This document shows, piece after piece, positions 62,464 through 64,000 of a DNA stretch of 64,000 nucleotides. Source of the DNA: Chrysogorgia sp. JL179-B06 (taxonomy: Eukaryota; Cnidaria; Anthozoa; Scleralcyonacea; Chrysogorgiidae); the NCBI GenBank assembly GCA_035772405.1, contig JAYKKM010000048.1:661501-725500 (forward strand), read 5' to 3'. Under the pieces are notes generated by a model. The model searched no databases. It worked only from the letters and a program-made list of their open reading frames with translations, and was not told the DNA's origin. Positions within the stretch are counted from its first letter, which is position 1; every line of letters begins with the position of its first letter. The position numbers and the translations under genes were made by a program.

Positions 62464-63107
62464 GATATAATATGAAAAGGAGAAATAAGAGAACTTCAAT
62501 GTGTCGAAAAATACTTAAAGAGCGTCAAAAAAATTATTGTCTTATTTGGAAGAACATTTAAAATGATAAAGTAACTTCTTTTGAAGATTTTTGCTTCTTC
62601 GCTTTGTTTTTGATATATTTCAGTTTGTTTGATATGGAAATGTATGGAATTTCGTCACACATGCATAATGAGTTACCGGAGAAGTTTGTGTATCACTTTC
62701 ATTCTCAAACGAAATCCTTTAAAATCAAGAAGTTTGGTGTTGTGGGAGAAACACGCGCACATGTTATTCACACTTTAGTGTTTTCATTTCATGAAGGAAA
62801 AGATATATAACATTCTCTGATAACTCATTATACATGTGTGACGAAATTCCAGACATTTGCATATCAAACAAACTGAAATATCTCAAAAAGAAAGCGAAGA
62901 AGCAAAAATCTTCAAAAGAAGTTAATTTATCATTTTAAAAGTTCTTGCAAATAAAACAACGACGTTTCGGACTATGTGTACTTCTTCCTCCATCTGACCT
63001 GAAGGACACATCGTCCTAAACGTTGTCCATGAATATACTAAGTACTCTTACTTAAGTATTTCTCGACACATTGAAGTTCTCTTATTTCTCCTTTTCATAT
63101 TATATCC
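62464..63107. mobile_element. Large inverted-repeat element just after the sulfotransferase stop
   Basis: The left end GATATAATATGAAAAGGAGA plus AATAAGAGAACTTCAATGTG and the right end CACATTGAAGTTCTCTTATT plus TCTCCTTTTCATATTATATC are inverted. Second arms TCTTTTGAAGATTTTTGCTT and AAGCAAAAATCTTCAAAAGA enclose a central region whose ends also pair. A nested hairpin with CGACGTTTCGGAC and GTCCTAAACGTTG lies at 62,958-63,030. The element starts 109 bases beyond the stop and may form part of the 3'UTR. Confidence 0.8.
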
Positions 63108-63236
63108 AGTTCTTTTGAGAACTTAGCAGCTTTCATACTTTTTCTAATTATCACCATATTTGCTTGAATACCTTACTTCCTTTGGAAGACTGACTTCGCG
63201 CAGACTAGCAACTATATTACTACAATCTCAAAATAC

Positions 63237-63470
63237 ACAAAATTGTAGTTTCGACTGCGCATACATATGACACGTTTTGAGTCGGGTCTAAATCTTATTT
63301 CATACATAATATAAGTCTTAATCACCCATAGTAAACTACGTAAATTATGTAAATAAACTATATTTTGTACAATAAGTCATGTTATTTATGAAACGGCTAT
63401 TTATGAAAGTTTTAGGCTCAACTCAGAACGTGTCATACTTATTGCGCAGTCGACACTACGATTTCGTGTA
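63237..63470. mobile_element. Inverted-repeat element
   Basis: The arms ACACAAAATTGTAGTTTCGA plus CTGCGCATA and TATTGCGCAGTCGACACTAC plus GATTTCGTGT pair, with inner arms ATGACACGTTTTGAGT and CTCAGAACGTGTCAT. The direct repeat TACAATCTCAAAAT / AACAATCTCAAAAT flanks the element. 63,480-63,950 has no gene; 63,690-63,760 holds CCTAACCATAACCC-like text. Confidence 0.65.
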
Positions 63471-63952
63471 TTACAACAATCTCAAAATGTCATGGCTAGA
63501 TGGAATACATGCAGTCACGGTGACTGTGAGTTACTAGGTCTGAGTCGTCTTCTGGACGATCTTTTTTAGTATCCGCGAGTGCTTGGATGAAATGAGGGCA
63601 TCTCCTTCGTGCACCGCACACACAATGGACACAGACTACGTCATAGATACATCAAGGTTATTTTCTCGGGATTCAGAAGCTTTATAAAAGAACAAAAACC
63701 CTAACCATAACCCAAATAAAAACTCTAGTCCTTAACCCTGAAATAAAGGAATACTAACCCTACTTTTAAACTAAAGATTTCAATGATGTAATATTCTGTG
63801 TCCAGTACACAAAATAAGAGCCGAAATGAGAGATTGTAATGTTATCATACGATCGGACATGGCTGTATGATTAGACGCATCATGGACTGTTAACGGGGTT
63901 ATGGTTATGATCTAAGTTGTTTTGGCCCGCAAAATGGGTTTTCTAACCCCCG

Positions 63953-64000
63953 CCTAGTGGTTTGAACCTAGGAGTATCATTAGATGTGTGAAGTTGATCA
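63953..64000. mobile_element. Truncated copy of the 47,444-47,560 hairpin element at the window edge
   Basis: GGTTTGAACCTAGGAGTATC plus ATTAGATGTGTGAAGTTGATC matches the left end of the earlier element and is cut by the window end. Confidence 0.7.

Noticed and set aside
63690..63760. Telomere-like CCTAACCATAACCC text
   Set aside because: It is too short and irregular to be an interstitial telomere array.

Overview
The window is eukaryotic nuclear DNA from an animal. All confident genes are intron-split with GT/AG borders, intergenic DNA is AT-rich, and non-coding DNA is packed with microsatellites, short inverted-repeat transposons and LINE tails. The proteins are clearly metazoan (VPS13D, RER1, a HNK-1/chondroitin-type carbohydrate sulfotransferase). 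The abundance of foldback elements suggests a marine invertebrate, possibly a cnidarian, but the species cannot be fixed from the sequence.

Layout, left to right. 1-12,093 (+): the 3' end of a VPS13D gene, 19 exons and 915 residues, whose reading phases join without a break; its 5' end lies outside the window. Its introns hold microsatellites (CAT, TC/TCTA, TCTG), minisatellites, 88-bp tRNA-derived tandem repeats in three introns, and inverted-repeat elements, one with a decayed THAP-domain start. 12,245-46,300: a composite satellite block. About 167 copies of a 184-bp monomer (14,061-44,809, 31.5% GC) lie between two copies of a non-satellite unit (A, 12,395-14,060; A', 44,810-46,084), which are bordered on the outside by older, diverged monomers. 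46,300-48,800: hairpin elements and a non-autonomous hAT element. 48,806-52,940 (+): a complete RER1 gene, six coding exons, 196 residues. 52,941-60,099: no gene recognised; inverted-repeat elements and two decayed LINE ends (one of these in the last RER1 intron). 60,100-62,355 (+): a complete carbohydrate sulfotransferase gene, four coding exons including a 36-nt micro-exon, 390 residues. 62,356-64,000: further large inverted repeats.

The three genes share a strand but are not an operon. VPS13D is a bridge-type lipid-transfer protein acting at ER, mitochondrial and peroxisomal contacts. RER1 is a Golgi-to-ER retrieval receptor. The sulfotransferase is a Golgi type II enzyme. The most unusual structure is the A / 184-bp satellite / A' composite: both A-satellite junctions match in the two copies, so A and the satellite behave as one repeating unit, and A' carries an open 38-codon segment behind a good splice acceptor.
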